This document shows positions 36,407 to 45,418 of a DNA stretch of 64,000 bases, one piece after another. Position 1 is the stretch's first letter. Every line of letters begins with the position of its first letter. The translations under genes were made by a program, and so were the position numbers. Location: assembly GCF_001742225.1 (NCBI RefSeq), contig NZ_CP017075.1, forward strand, positions 2,108,001 through 2,172,000, written 5' to 3'. The stretch comes from Novosphingobium resinovorum (GTDB lineage Bacteria; Pseudomonadota; Alphaproteobacteria; Sphingomonadales; Sphingomonadaceae). A model generated the notes under the pieces. That model was given only the letters and a program-made list of their open reading frames with translations. It had not been told where the DNA came from and made no database searches.

Positions 36407-39216
36407 TGGCGGTCGGGTCGGGCCAGTTGGCGCTGGGCACCGTCGATGCTCTCGACGCCCGCCTCAAGGAGCTGCACAAGCTCACGGCGGTGACGCCGCT
36501 GTTCAACCCGGTGTTCCAGCTTGGGCTGGAACTGTCGCGGGCACTGGAAAACGGCGAGATGTCCCTCGACGACATCGAGGCGCTCGTTTCCGAAATGGAC
36601 TGCGAGGGGCTGCGCGCCCGCGCTTCCCGGCTCGACCGCATTCTCGGCACCATGCCCATCGCGGAGAACGACAAGGCGCTCGACGCCCTTGCCGCCAAGA
36701 CCGCCGATGACGACGACTTCACCGCCTTCGCCGTGCGTTGGCAGCGCCCGGCCGCGCACGTCGTCTTCACCGCGCACCCGACCTTTCTGCTGACCGCCGC
36801 GCAGACCGAAGCCGTCACCACGTCCGCCTCCAACGGCGATTTCAGCGTGGCCTCGGTCTGCGTCGCCTCGCCTGCGCGCGACACGATCACGCTCGATTCC
36901 GAGCATGAAGCCGCCATGACGGCGATGGCGCGCGGCCAGAAGGCGCGTGATCGCATCAACGCCCGCCTGTTCGACCTTGCCGCCGCCCGCTGGCCGAAGC
37001 GCTGGAAGGGCCTGAACCCGATGCCGGTGCGCTTCGCCCACTGGGTCGGCTACGACATGGACGGCCGCACCGACATCTCGTGGTCCACCTCGATCCGCTA
37101 CCGGCTGGAGGAAAAGGCCCAGCGTCTGGCCGGTTACGCCGAGGCGCTGGAGCAGGCCGCACCGGAAATCGCGGCGCAGCTCTCCCGCGCCCACGCCCAC
37201 ACCGCAGAGGCCGTGGCCGCGTTCAGGCAGGATCTCACCGATCCCGAGGCGCTGTCCGCCGCCGCCAACGGCCTCACCGCCGAGCACGCCGACAAGATCG
37301 TCAGCCTCGAAACCATCATCACCCGGCTTGAGGACGAGGCCCGCCACGCCGATCAGGAGCAGGCCCGCGCCCTCCTCGTCACCGCCGCCGCGATGCGCGC
37401 CGACGGCCTCGGCATGGGCGGCATCCACTTCCGCGTGAACGCCTCGCAGCTGCAGAACGCGATCCGCCGCCGCATCGATCCGGACGGCAAGCTCAGCCTT
37501 GCCAGTCAGGCCGCGCTGGTGCGCATGCGCGAGCTGCTGGCCGAAGTGAAGCCGCTCAAGTCCAACTTCGCCGCGCTCGCGATCGAGAACAGCACCGCCG
37601 TGCGCCAGTTCCTCGCGATGGCGCAGATCCTCGGCCACATCGACGCCGACGCGCCGATCCGCATGCTGGTCGCCGAGTGCGAGGAGCCGACCACCGTGCT
37701 TGCCGCGCTCTATTTCGCGCGCATGTTCGGGATCGACGAGAAGGTCGACGTCTCCCCGCTGTTCGAGACCGAAACCGCGCTGGAACACGGCGGCCGCTTC
37801 CTCGACGCGGTGCTGGCCGAGCCCGCCTACCGCGACTACGCAAGGCGGCGTGGCCGCGTCTCAATCCAGACCGGCTTCTCCGACGCAGGCCGCTTCGTCG
37901 GTCAGGTGCCTGCCGCGCTAGCCATCGAACGCCTGCAGGGCCGACTGTCGGAAGCCATGGCCGCCAACGGCTTGTCAGACGTCTGCGCGCTGATCTTCAA
38001 CACCGGCGGCGAATCGATGGGTCGCGGCTGCCACCCCTCCAGCATCGACGACCGGTTCGACTGGCAGATGTCGCCCTGGGCCCGCCGCCGCTTCCTGCGT
38101 GCAGGGATCAGGCTGGAGCCCGAAGTCAGCTTCCAAGGCGGCGACGGCTACCTCTGGTTCGGCTCGGACGAACTGGCGCTGGCCACCCTCACCCGCATGG
38201 CCGAGCGCCCGCTGTGGGATGCCGACGTCAACGTGCCGACGGACCTGTTCTATCGCCGCACCGACCTCAGCCTCGACTTCTACCGCGCAATCCGCTCGGT
38301 CCAGCATGAGCATCTGGAAAGCTCGACCTACAGCCGCGCGATCACCGCGTTCGGCCTCGGCCTGCTGAACGATACTGGCAGCCGCAAGTCGCGCCGCCAG
38401 TCTGACCTTGCCTCCGACCGCTCGATGAACCTGCGCCAGATTCGCGCGATCCCGCATAACGCGATCCTGCAGCAGCTGGGTTACCCGGTGAACGTGATCG
38501 CCGGCATCGGCACGGCGGCGGACGGAAACCGCGAGGAAATCGCCGGGCTCCTGCGCGAATCCGCACGCGGCCGCCAGATCGTGCGCCTTGCCCGCGCCGC
38601 CAATGCGCTGGCCTCGATCAAGACCGTCTCGGCTTATGGCGAGCTGTTCAACTCGGCCTACTGGGCCAGCCGCCCCTATCGCGGTGGTGAGGAGAACATC
38701 GCCGACGCCTGCCTCAAGCTGGCCGAGTACCTGACCAAGGACGACCGTGCCGGGGTCTACCGCCGCCTTGCCTCGCGCCTGCGTGTCGATGCGCTGAAGC
38801 TGCACCGCCTGCTCGATCTCGTCCCGGACGAGGCCCCGCAGGCCGACCGCGAGCATACGCGCCGTTCGCTCGGCGTGCTCCATGCGCTGCGCATCGCGCT
38901 GTTCCAGCACATGTTCCTGCGCTCGGTGATGACCCCGCAGTTCAGCCGCGCCAACGACATCAGCCGCGACGACGTGCTGGAGATGTTCTTCACCCTGCGC
39001 GTCGAGGACGGCCTGGCCCAGCTGCGCCGCGCCTTCCCGGTGCATTTCCCCTCGATCAGCGACTTCGCGGTGGACGCCCCCAGCGACTACCCGGATTCCA
39101 GCGCGACGGGCTATGCGCAGATCCACAAGGACTTCATCGACCCGATCGCGCGGTCCTATGCGTTGTCGTTGCGGATCACCACCGCGCTGGCGAACGAGTT
39201 CGGCGCGCACGGGTGA
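36406..39216 (+). CDS. Diverged phosphoenolpyruvate carboxylase-like protein
   Basis: A 936-residue protein of the PEP carboxylase superfamily. It keeps FTAHPT with His124, the GSR at 658-660 and the RAIP stretch nearby. Other active-site motifs deviate. The usual TAHPTE/Q is TAHPTF. The SDSxKDAG block reads GFSDAGRFVG (490-499), with Arg where the catalytic Lys lies. The GRGG-IGRGG block reads NTGGESMGRGCHPS (532-545), with Asn and Gly replacing the His and first Arg. Alignment was by eye. The start overlaps the eda stop, so it belongs to the ED operon. It may still carboxylate PEP, act on another substrate, or be regulatory. Confidence 0.8.
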   Translation: MAVGSGQLALGTVDALDARLKELHKLTAVTPLFNPVFQLGLELSRALENGEMSLDDIEALVSEMDCEGLRARASRLDRILGTMPIAENDKALDALAAKTADDDDFTAFAVRWQRPAAHVVFTAHPTFLLTAAQTEAVTTSASNGDFSVASVCVASPARDTITLDSEHEAAMTAMARGQKARDRINARLFDLAAARWPKRWKGLNPMPVRFAHWVGYDMDGRTDISWSTSIRYRLEEKAQRLAGYAEALEQAAPEIAAQLSRAHAHTAEAVAAFRQDLTDPEALSAAANGLTAEHADKIVSLETIITRLEDEARHADQEQARALLVTAAAMRADGLGMGGIHFRVNASQLQNAIRRRIDPDGKLSLASQAALVRMRELLAEVKPLKSNFAALAIENSTAVRQFLAMAQILGHIDADAPIRMLVAECEEPTTVLAALYFARMFGIDEKVDVSPLFETETALEHGGRFLDAVLAEPAYRDYARRRGRVSIQTGFSDAGRFVGQVPAALAIERLQGRLSEAMAANGLSDVCALIFNTGGESMGRGCHPSSIDDRFDWQMSPWARRRFLRAGIRLEPEVSFQGGDGYLWFGSDELALATLTRMAERPLWDADVNVPTDLFYRRTDLSLDFYRAIRSVQHEHLESSTYSRAITAFGLGLLNDTGSRKSRRQSDLASDRSMNLRQIRAIPHNAILQQLGYPVNVIAGIGTAADGNREEIAGLLRESARGRQIVRLARAANALASIKTVSAYGELFNSAYWASRPYRGGEENIADACLKLAEYLTKDDRAGVYRRLASRLRVDALKLHRLLDLVPDEAPQADREHTRRSLGVLHALRIALFQHMFLRSVMTPQFSRANDISRDDVLEMFFTLRVEDGLAQLRRAFPVHFPSISDFAVDAPSDYPDSSATGYAQIHKDFIDPIARSYALSLRITTALANEFGAHG

Positions 39217-39225
39217 TGGGGATTT

Positions 39226-39258
39226 GAGGGCGTGGTTCCCGAGCCGGAACCACGCCCT
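39226..39258 (+). terminator. Hairpin after the ED operon
   Basis: AGGGCGTGGTTCC pairs with GGAACCACGCCCT around a six-base loop, ten bases past the stop. No T run follows, so it may protect the 3' end or need Rho. Confidence 0.5.
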
Positions 39259-39282
39259 CCCACACCTGTAACGCCCCCGTCA

Positions 39283-39407
39283 CCCTGAACTCGTTTCAGG
39301 GTCCATCGAGCAATTGGTGCCGGAGCGTCGCTGCTTACGCCGCGCTGTCGGTTTGCTGATCCAGCTACCGCGCTATCGGCGAAATGGACCCTGAAACGAG
39401 TTCAGGG
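39283..39407. repeat. Inverted repeat of a REP-like unit (CCCTGAACTCGTTTCAGGG)
   Basis: Arms at 39283-39306 and 39384-39407 are exact reverse complements of 24 bases, 77 bases apart. Each contains its own palindrome (CCCTGAA-CTCG-TTTCAGGG). The element separates the convergent ED operon and nitronate monooxygenase gene. Confidence 0.8.
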
Positions 39408-39441
39408 TAACGGGAAATGGGTGAAAGATCGCGGGTCCGGG

Positions 39442-40506
39442 CTAGCCCCGCGTCCTCACGGCTTTCAGTTCCGCCATCAGAACCGCGACCATCTCGGCTG
39501 CGGGCATTGTCCGCGCCAGCGGTGCGCCCTGACCGGCCCACTGCGCTCCGAACCCGTACTCGCCCTTCGCCTTGGCCGCAGCATTCAGTGCTTTCCCGGC
39601 GTGATAGGTGATCGGATAGTCCGGCACCTGCCGCCCGCCCACCTCTGCTGCGAGCGCCGTAAACCGGTTCGCCAGCGCCCGCGCGGGGCGCCCCGACACC
39701 AGCGGCGTCAGTGTCGTGTGCCACGCACCCGGCCCCTTGAGCGCTGCACGATAGCCCTCGTCCGCCGCCGATTCCGGGCAATCGATGAAGGCGGTCCCGA
39801 GTTGCGCCGCCACCGCGCCGAGATCGAGCGCGGCGGCGATCCCGGCGCCGTCCATGATGCCGCCCGCGGCAATCACCGGTAGTCCGGCTTCGCGCACCAG
39901 CAGCCGCGTCAGCGCCATAGTGCCGAGCCCGGGATCGGGCGCTCCGGGATCGAACATACCGCGATGACCGCCCGCCTCGATTCCTTGCGCGACCACGGCG
40001 TCAATCCCGGCTGCCGCGATGGCGCGCGCCTCATCGATATTCGTCGCCGTCGCCAGCATCACGATGCCCCGCTCGCGCAACGCGGCGATGGCATCGGCAG
40101 CGGGCAGGCCGAAATGAAAGCTCACCACCGGCGGCCGGGTCTCCAGCAACATCGCCAGCATCGCAGGATCGTCCGCGAAGCTCGTATAAGGCGATTGCAG
40201 AGCTTGTGGCGGCTCGGCCCCCAACTCGGCGAAAAGCGGGCGCAGCCAGTCCAGCCACGCCGCCTCGCATGCGGCGTCGGCAACTGGCGTGCGATGGACG
40301 AACAGATTCACGTTGAAGGGGCGATCCGTACGCTCGCACAGTTCCCCGATCATGGCCCGCGCGCCGCCCGCATCCGTCGCGCCGACGCCGATCGAGCCGA
40401 GCGCCCCGGCGTTCGAGACTTCCGCCGCCAGCAGCGGAGTGCTGGTCCCAGCCATCGGTGCCTGAATGAGGGGCAGGCTCACGCCGAGCCTTTCGAGAAA
40501 CACCAT
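39442..40506 (-). CDS. Nitronate monooxygenase family protein (FMN)
   Basis: A 354-residue TIM-barrel flavoprotein of the NMO/2-nitropropane dioxygenase class. LPLIQAPMAG is the first FMN contact (near residue 10), VVAQGIEAGGHRG the catalytic-His region (near 174-186), and PVIAAGGIMDGAGIAAAL / GAVAAQLGTAFI the phosphate-binding segment. The ATG at 40506 has GGAG six bases upstream; an ATG at 40518 is also in frame. It likely detoxifies alkyl nitronates such as propionate-3-nitronate. It is divergent from the AST cluster and there is no evidence that it takes part in it. Confidence 0.9.
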   Translation of the reverse strand: MVFLERLGVSLPLIQAPMAGTSTPLLAAEVSNAGALGSIGVGATDAGGARAMIGELCERTDRPFNVNLFVHRTPVADAACEAAWLDWLRPLFAELGAEPPQALQSPYTSFADDPAMLAMLLETRPPVVSFHFGLPAADAIAALRERGIVMLATATNIDEARAIAAAGIDAVVAQGIEAGGHRGMFDPGAPDPGLGTMALTRLLVREAGLPVIAAGGIMDGAGIAAALDLGAVAAQLGTAFIDCPESAADEGYRAALKGPGAWHTTLTPLVSGRPARALANRFTALAAEVGGRQVPDYPITYHAGKALNAAAKAKGEYGFGAQWAGQGAPLARTMPAAEMVAVLMAELKAVRTRG

Positions 40507-40660
40507 AACCCGCTCCATCCATTGACCTGATGGCCTTCTAAGCGCCTACCGTGAAAACACAAAGATGCTGCCTCGCAGGCTTCTTTCGCAGGGGCATGGA
40601 CTTCCGCAAATGGCTTTCCTATGTTTCCCGTACACGCAATAAATGAACAACGGGGGATCG

Positions 40661-41683
40661 ATGATTCCTGTATCTTCGGACTTTGGAACGCTCGCTCGCC
40701 TGCTCGGGCCGATTGTCGGTGAGGCCAAGGCGCAAGACGCTCTGGAGACGCTTCGGATCGCACCGGAACTGGCCGGATCGGCCGAGCGCGCCAGCCGCGC
40801 GCAAGTGGCCATGGCGCTCAACGCCGTGCTTTTCCTCGACCTTTTGGAGCGAGTGCCGACCGCCGCGCGCTATATCGAGCGGATGCGCGCCGCCGGTGAA
40901 CCGATCGTCTTCGACCACGGCGCCCTGCGCACGATCGACGGTGCGACCGGCGCGCTCCCCTCGGGACATGAGGCATTCGGCCGTTTCCTCGCTCCGCTGG
41001 GTTATGAAGTGCGCGGGCTCTACCCCCTGCCCGCGCTGACGATGACCGGGCGCGCCTATGTGCAGGTCGACCTGCCCGCCTCCGTGCCGCAGTTCTTCGT
41101 CTCCGAACTTCACATCGACCAGCTTCCCGACACCGCACAGGCCGCCGCGGCCGCCATATTCGGCGCTTCCGTCGATCCCTTGGGGGAGGCCGAGTGGGCC
41201 GCACTCGATGTGCTCGCGCGCGATGGGGACTGTTCGATCGAGGACGGGGTGACCATTCTGCGCGGGGCCTTGCGTGCCTTCGACCGGCAGCACGCTGCCC
41301 CGACGCTGGCGGATTACGAAGCGCTGCTGGAGCATAGCAAGGAAGGTGCCTGGATCGCCACCGAGGGCAATGCTTTCAACCATGCGACCACCCGCGTCCC
41401 CGACGTCGAGGCTCATTCCGAGTCTTTGAAATCAGAGGGTTATCCGCTGAAACCGGCCGTCGAGATTTCCCGCAATGGCCGCGTGCGGCAGACCGCCATC
41501 CTGGCCGACAAAGTCGCCCGGCCCTTCCGCCTGCCCGACGGCAGCGAGGTCATCCGCGAAGTTCCGGGGTCGTTCTACGAGTTCATTTCGCGCGACATCG
41601 ACCCGGAAACCGGCCTGCTCGACCTCACGTTCGACAGTGGCAATGCGACCGGAATCTTCGCGGTGACGAGGCAGCAGGCATGA
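40661..41683 (+). CDS. DUF1338 protein, 2-oxoadipate dioxygenase/decarboxylase (HglS/YdcJ)-like
   Basis: A 340-residue member of the Fe(II) VOC-fold family that includes HglS, which converts 2-oxoadipate to D-2-hydroxyglutarate. Likely metal ligands are His86 (FDHGALRTI), His241 (FNHATTRVP) and Glu307 (SFYEFISRD), with spacing like HglS. I placed the start at the ATG at 40661, preceded by GGGGGA; an ATG at 40643 is in frame. Its stop overlaps astD by four bases, so it belongs to the arginine succinyltransferase operon, where its job is unclear. Lysine degradation or oxidation of an arginine-derived 2-oxo acid are both possible. Confidence 0.8.
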   Translation: MIPVSSDFGTLARLLGPIVGEAKAQDALETLRIAPELAGSAERASRAQVAMALNAVLFLDLLERVPTAARYIERMRAAGEPIVFDHGALRTIDGATGALPSGHEAFGRFLAPLGYEVRGLYPLPALTMTGRAYVQVDLPASVPQFFVSELHIDQLPDTAQAAAAAIFGASVDPLGEAEWAALDVLARDGDCSIEDGVTILRGALRAFDRQHAAPTLADYEALLEHSKEGAWIATEGNAFNHATTRVPDVEAHSESLKSEGYPLKPAVEISRNGRVRQTAILADKVARPFRLPDGSEVIREVPGSFYEFISRDIDPETGLLDLTFDSGNATGIFAVTRQQA

Positions 41684-43101
41684 CCACCCTCAAATCCTTC
41701 GATCCGGTTGACGGCACGCTTGTCTGGGAAGGCGAAGTTGCCGATTCCGAAGTGGTTTCGGCCGCGCTTCTTCGCGCGCGCAAGGCATTTGCTCACTGGG
41801 GCTCACTCCCTGTGGAAACCCGCACAAAGGCGGCAGAACGCTACAGAAGCGCGCTTGAAGTCCGCAAGGACGCGCTCGCCGAGACCATCGCGCGCGAAAC
41901 CGGCAAACCGCTCTGGGAAACCCGCACCGAAGTCGCCTCGATGATCGGCAAGGTCGGTATCTCGATCGCGGCGCAGGCTGAGCGCGCGGGCGAGAAGCGC
42001 ACCGACATGCCGTTCGGGCAGGCCGTGCTGCGTCACCGTCCCCACGGCGTGATGGCGGTGCTCGGTCCGTTCAACTTTCCCGGCCACCTGCCCAATGGCC
42101 ACATCGTGCCAGCCCTCCTCGCGGGCAACACGGTGGTCTTCAAGCCCTCCGAGATGACGCCCGCCACCGGCGCGCTGATGGCCGAGTGCTGGGCCGAGGC
42201 CCTTGCCGATCACCCCCACGTCTTCCAGTGCATCCAGGGCGGGCGCGAAACCGGCGAGGCGCTGGTCGCGGGCGCGATCGACGGGCTGCTCTTCACCGGC
42301 TCGGCGGGCGCGGGCGCGCATTTCCGCCGCGTCTTCGCCGACCGGCCCGACGTGATCCTCGCCCTCGAACTGGGCGGCAACAATCCCTTGGTGGCCTGGG
42401 ACGGCGACGTCGACGAGGCCGCGTCGGTCGTCGTGCAATCGGCCTTCATCACCACCGGCCAGCGCTGCTCCTGCGCACGGCGGCTGATCGTGCCCGACAC
42501 CGCCTTCGGCTCCGCGCTGGTGGAGGCCGTCGCGGCCCTCGCCGACCGCATCGTCATCGGTGCCTGGAACGAGACGCCCGAGCCGTGGATTGGCCCGCTG
42601 ATCTCCGATGCTGCTGCCGCCGCCGCGAAGGCCCGCTTCGACGGCCTCGTGACACGCGGCGCGCAGGTCATCCGCCCCTTCACCGGGGTCGAGGGCCGCT
42701 CCGCCGCCTTCGTCACCCCCGCCATGCTCGACGTGACCGGCGTGTTCGTGCCGGACGAGGAAATCTTCGCCCCCGTCCTGCAGGTCAGCCGCGTGCCGGA
42801 CTTCGACGCCGCGATGGAAGCCGCGAACAACACCCGCTTCGGTCTCTCCGCCGGGCTCGTAAGCGCCGACGACGCACTGTGGGAGCGCTTCCTCGTCGAA
42901 TGCCGCGCGGGCGTGGTCAACCGCAACCGCCCGACCACCGGCGCGGCGGGCTCGATGCCCTTCGGCGGGCTTGGCGAGAGCGGCAACCACCGGCCGAGCG
43001 CCTACTATGCCGCCGATTACTGCGCCTACCCAGTCGCCAGCTTCGAGGCGACGGACGCCTCGGGCAACGCAGGCGCCCTGAACGGCAAGCTCAGGCCATG
43101 A
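41680..43101 (+). CDS. astD: N-succinylglutamate 5-semialdehyde dehydrogenase
   Basis: A 473-residue aldehyde dehydrogenase. VMAVLGPFNFPGHLPNGHIVPALLAGN is the NAD-binding lead-in, GLLFTGSAGAGAHF the glycine motif, LELGGNNPLV the catalytic-Glu region, and FITTGQRCSCARRL carries the catalytic Cys. These match AstD closely. It makes N-succinylglutamate from its semialdehyde with NAD+. It overlaps both neighbours by four bases. Confidence 0.94.
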   Translation: MTTLKSFDPVDGTLVWEGEVADSEVVSAALLRARKAFAHWGSLPVETRTKAAERYRSALEVRKDALAETIARETGKPLWETRTEVASMIGKVGISIAAQAERAGEKRTDMPFGQAVLRHRPHGVMAVLGPFNFPGHLPNGHIVPALLAGNTVVFKPSEMTPATGALMAECWAEALADHPHVFQCIQGGRETGEALVAGAIDGLLFTGSAGAGAHFRRVFADRPDVILALELGGNNPLVAWDGDVDEAASVVVQSAFITTGQRCSCARRLIVPDTAFGSALVEAVAALADRIVIGAWNETPEPWIGPLISDAAAAAAKARFDGLVTRGAQVIRPFTGVEGRSAAFVTPAMLDVTGVFVPDEEIFAPVLQVSRVPDFDAAMEAANNTRFGLSAGLVSADDALWERFLVECRAGVVNRNRPTTGAAGSMPFGGLGESGNHRPSAYYAADYCAYPVASFEATDASGNAGALNGKLRP

Positions 43102-44303
43102 GCGCGCTGTCGGGCGAGGAACTGGACCTGCTCGAAGCGATCGAGCACGCGCCGATCCTCGACCGGACGCTGGACTGGGCCGCGATCAACAGCGGCACGG
43201 GCAATCTGGACGGCCTTGCGGCGATGGCCGACCGGCTGGCCCACGCCTTCGCCGCGCTGCCGGGCGAGGTCCGCCTCGTCGATCCCGCGCCGGTCGAGAA
43301 AGTCGACGGCAAGGGCCAGTTGCGCGAGGTCGGCCACGGTCGCCACCTCGTCCTGTCGGTCCGCCCCGAGGCCGACCACCGGGTGATCCTGACCGGACAC
43401 ATGGACACCGTCTACGCCCGCGAGCACCCGTTCCAGAGCTGCACCTGGCTCGACGCGGACACCCTGAACGGCCCCGGCACCGCCGACATGAAGGGCGGCC
43501 TGTCGCTGATGCTCGCCGGACTTCTCGCCTTCGAGCAGGGTACGCCGATGATGGGCTACGACGTGCTCATCAACAGCGACGAGGAGACCGGCTCGCTGTC
43601 CTCCGCCGCGCTGATCGCACAATTGGCGCAAGTCAAGCTGGCCGCGCTGACCTATGAGCCCGGCCTTCCCGACGGCTCGATGGCCCGCGCGCGGCCGGGT
43701 TCGGGCAATTACGCCGCCGTCGTCACCGGGCTTTCCGCCCATGCCGGGCGCAATCCGCAGGACGGGCGCAATGCCGTGCTCGCCGCCGGCGACCTCGGGC
43801 TGCGGCTTGCGGCGGGCATTCGTGACGGCCTCACCATCAACCCTGCCCGGATCGAGGGCGGCGCGCCCAACAACACTGTGCCCGACCTCGCGATCCTGCA
43901 TTTCAACTTGCGCCCCCGCTCACCGGAACTGGCGGAAGTCGCCCGCGCGCTGTTGGAGGCCGCCGTCGCCGAGGTCAGCGCGGTGCACGACGTCCATATC
44001 CACCTCCACGGCCACGTCTCGCGCCCGCCCAAGCCGATCACGCCGAAGACCGAGGCGCTGTTCGGCCTCGTCAGCAAGGCCGCCGCCGATTTGGGCCAGC
44101 CGATGCGCTGGCAGGACACCGGCGGCGTGTGCGACGGCAACAACATCGCCGCCTGCGGCGTTCCCGTGCTCGACACGATGGGCGCGCTGGGGGGCTCGAT
44201 CCATTCACCGCAGGAGTTCATGATCGCCAGTTCGCTAGACGCCCGCGCCCGCCTTACGGCCCTCGTCCTGCACCGTCTCGACAGGGGAGCACTACACGCA
44301 TGA
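43098..44303 (+). CDS. M20 family metallohydrolase, possible replacement of AstE
   Basis: A 401-residue zinc peptidase of the ArgE/DapE/carboxypeptidase G2 group. Metal ligands are visible in VILTGHMDTVYA (His/Asp), LNGPGTADMKGG (bridging Asp) and NSDEETGS (Glu/Glu pair), with a C-terminal His in GGSIHSPQEFM. A dimerisation domain lies in the middle (YAAVVTGLSAHAGRNPQDGRNA). It overlaps astD and astA by four bases each. No astE is in the cluster, so I infer that it cleaves N-succinylglutamate to succinate and glutamate, since the family handles N-acyl-glutamates. This is not proven from sequence. Confidence 0.85.
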   Translation: MSALSGEELDLLEAIEHAPILDRTLDWAAINSGTGNLDGLAAMADRLAHAFAALPGEVRLVDPAPVEKVDGKGQLREVGHGRHLVLSVRPEADHRVILTGHMDTVYAREHPFQSCTWLDADTLNGPGTADMKGGLSLMLAGLLAFEQGTPMMGYDVLINSDEETGSLSSAALIAQLAQVKLAALTYEPGLPDGSMARARPGSGNYAAVVTGLSAHAGRNPQDGRNAVLAAGDLGLRLAAGIRDGLTINPARIEGGAPNNTVPDLAILHFNLRPRSPELAEVARALLEAAVAEVSAVHDVHIHLHGHVSRPPKPITPKTEALFGLVSKAAADLGQPMRWQDTGGVCDGNNIAACGVPVLDTMGALGGSIHSPQEFMIASSLDARARLTALVLHRLDRGALHA

Positions 44304-45310
44304 CCTTCCTGCTGCGCACCGCGCGCGAGGGCGATCTCGAAGCGCTCTACCGCATGGCCAAGGGCACCGGCGGCGGCTTCACCAACCTGCCGCCCGACAA
44401 GCCGACGCTGAAAGGCAAGCTGGAACGCGCCGCCAAATGCTTCGCCCGCGATGACGGCGAAATCGCCAACGACCTCTTCGCCTTCATCCTCGAAGACACC
44501 GAAACCGGGAAGGTGCGTGGCACCTGTCAGGCGTTCTCGCAAGTGGGCACCGAACTGCCGTTCTACTCCTACCGCATCGGCCGCATCACCCAGCATTCCA
44601 AGGAACTCGACCGCACCTTCCGCGCCGAGATGCTGACCCTGTCCACAGACCTCGACGGGGCGAGCGAAGTCGGCGGGCTCTATCTCGACGCTACCGAGCG
44701 TTCGGCGGGTGTCGGCAAGCTGCTGGCCCGCAGCCGCTACCTGTTCATCGCCATGCACCGCGAGCGTTTCGGCGAGACGACCTTGGCCGAGCTGCGCGGC
44801 GCCATCGACGATGCGGGCAACTCGCCGTTCTGGGACGGCCTCGCGGGCCGCTTCTTCGACATGAGTTTCCGCGACGCCGACGAGTTCAACGCCAAGCACG
44901 GCAACCAGTTCATCGCCGACCTGATGCCCAAGCACCCGATCTACACTGCGCTGCTCTCCGAAGGCGCACGGCAGGTGATGGGCCAGCCGCACTATTCCGG
45001 CCGCCCGGCCATGCGGATGCTGGAAAGCGAGGGCTTCGCCTTCCAGAACTACATCGACATCTTCGACGGCGGCCCGACGATGATCGCGAAGACCGATGGC
45101 ATCCGCACGGTGAAACAGGCGAAGACGGTGACGGTATCGGCGGTGGTCCCGGTGCGGGAGGACGAACCGACGCACCTGATCGCGACCGGGCGGCTGGCGG
45201 AATTCCGTGCCTGCCTCGGCTGCGTGAGCGAGGATGGCGCGCTGGACGAGGCGGCGGCGGCGCTGCTTGGCCTCGGCGTGGGCGATGCGGTGACGGTCGC
45301 TCCGGCGTGA
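44300..45310 (+). CDS. astA: Arginine N-succinyltransferase
   Basis: A 336-residue enzyme that starts the AST pathway by moving succinyl from succinyl-CoA to arginine. The GNAT-like N-terminal half begins LLRTAREGDLEALYRMA and has GGGFTNLPPDK. The family motifs SEVGGLYLDATERSAGVGKLLARSRYLF and the C-terminal FQNYIDIFDGGPTMIAKTD are clear. The ATG at 44300 overlaps the previous stop and has GGGGAG upstream. Confidence 0.95.
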   Translation: MTFLLRTAREGDLEALYRMAKGTGGGFTNLPPDKPTLKGKLERAAKCFARDDGEIANDLFAFILEDTETGKVRGTCQAFSQVGTELPFYSYRIGRITQHSKELDRTFRAEMLTLSTDLDGASEVGGLYLDATERSAGVGKLLARSRYLFIAMHRERFGETTLAELRGAIDDAGNSPFWDGLAGRFFDMSFRDADEFNAKHGNQFIADLMPKHPIYTALLSEGARQVMGQPHYSGRPAMRMLESEGFAFQNYIDIFDGGPTMIAKTDGIRTVKQAKTVTVSAVVPVREDEPTHLIATGRLAEFRACLGCVSEDGALDEAAAALLGLGVGDAVTVAPA

Positions 45311-45318
45311 ACGCCTAA

Positions 45319-45381
45319 CCCACCCCGCTGCGGCTAGGCAGCAAGCTGCCAAGTCTCGCGCGCTAGTCGCAGCGGGGTGGG
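45319..45381. repeat. Inverted repeat (CCCACCCCGCTGCG family) between astA and astB
   Basis: Arms at 45319-45332 and 45368-45381 are exact reverse complements; the loop holds a smaller GGCAGC-AA-GCTGCC hairpin. A related single unit (CCTAGCCGGACGGGGTGG) occurs at 46681-46698 and inverted at 56242-56259. Confidence 0.75.
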
Positions 45382-45418
45382 CCTTGCGCAATAACCCCAT
45401 CCAGCTAGGCTCAATTCC

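Noticed and set aside
39442..40506. Nitronate monooxygenase as a member of the AST operon
   Set aside because: It is transcribed divergently with its own upstream region and has no pathway link.
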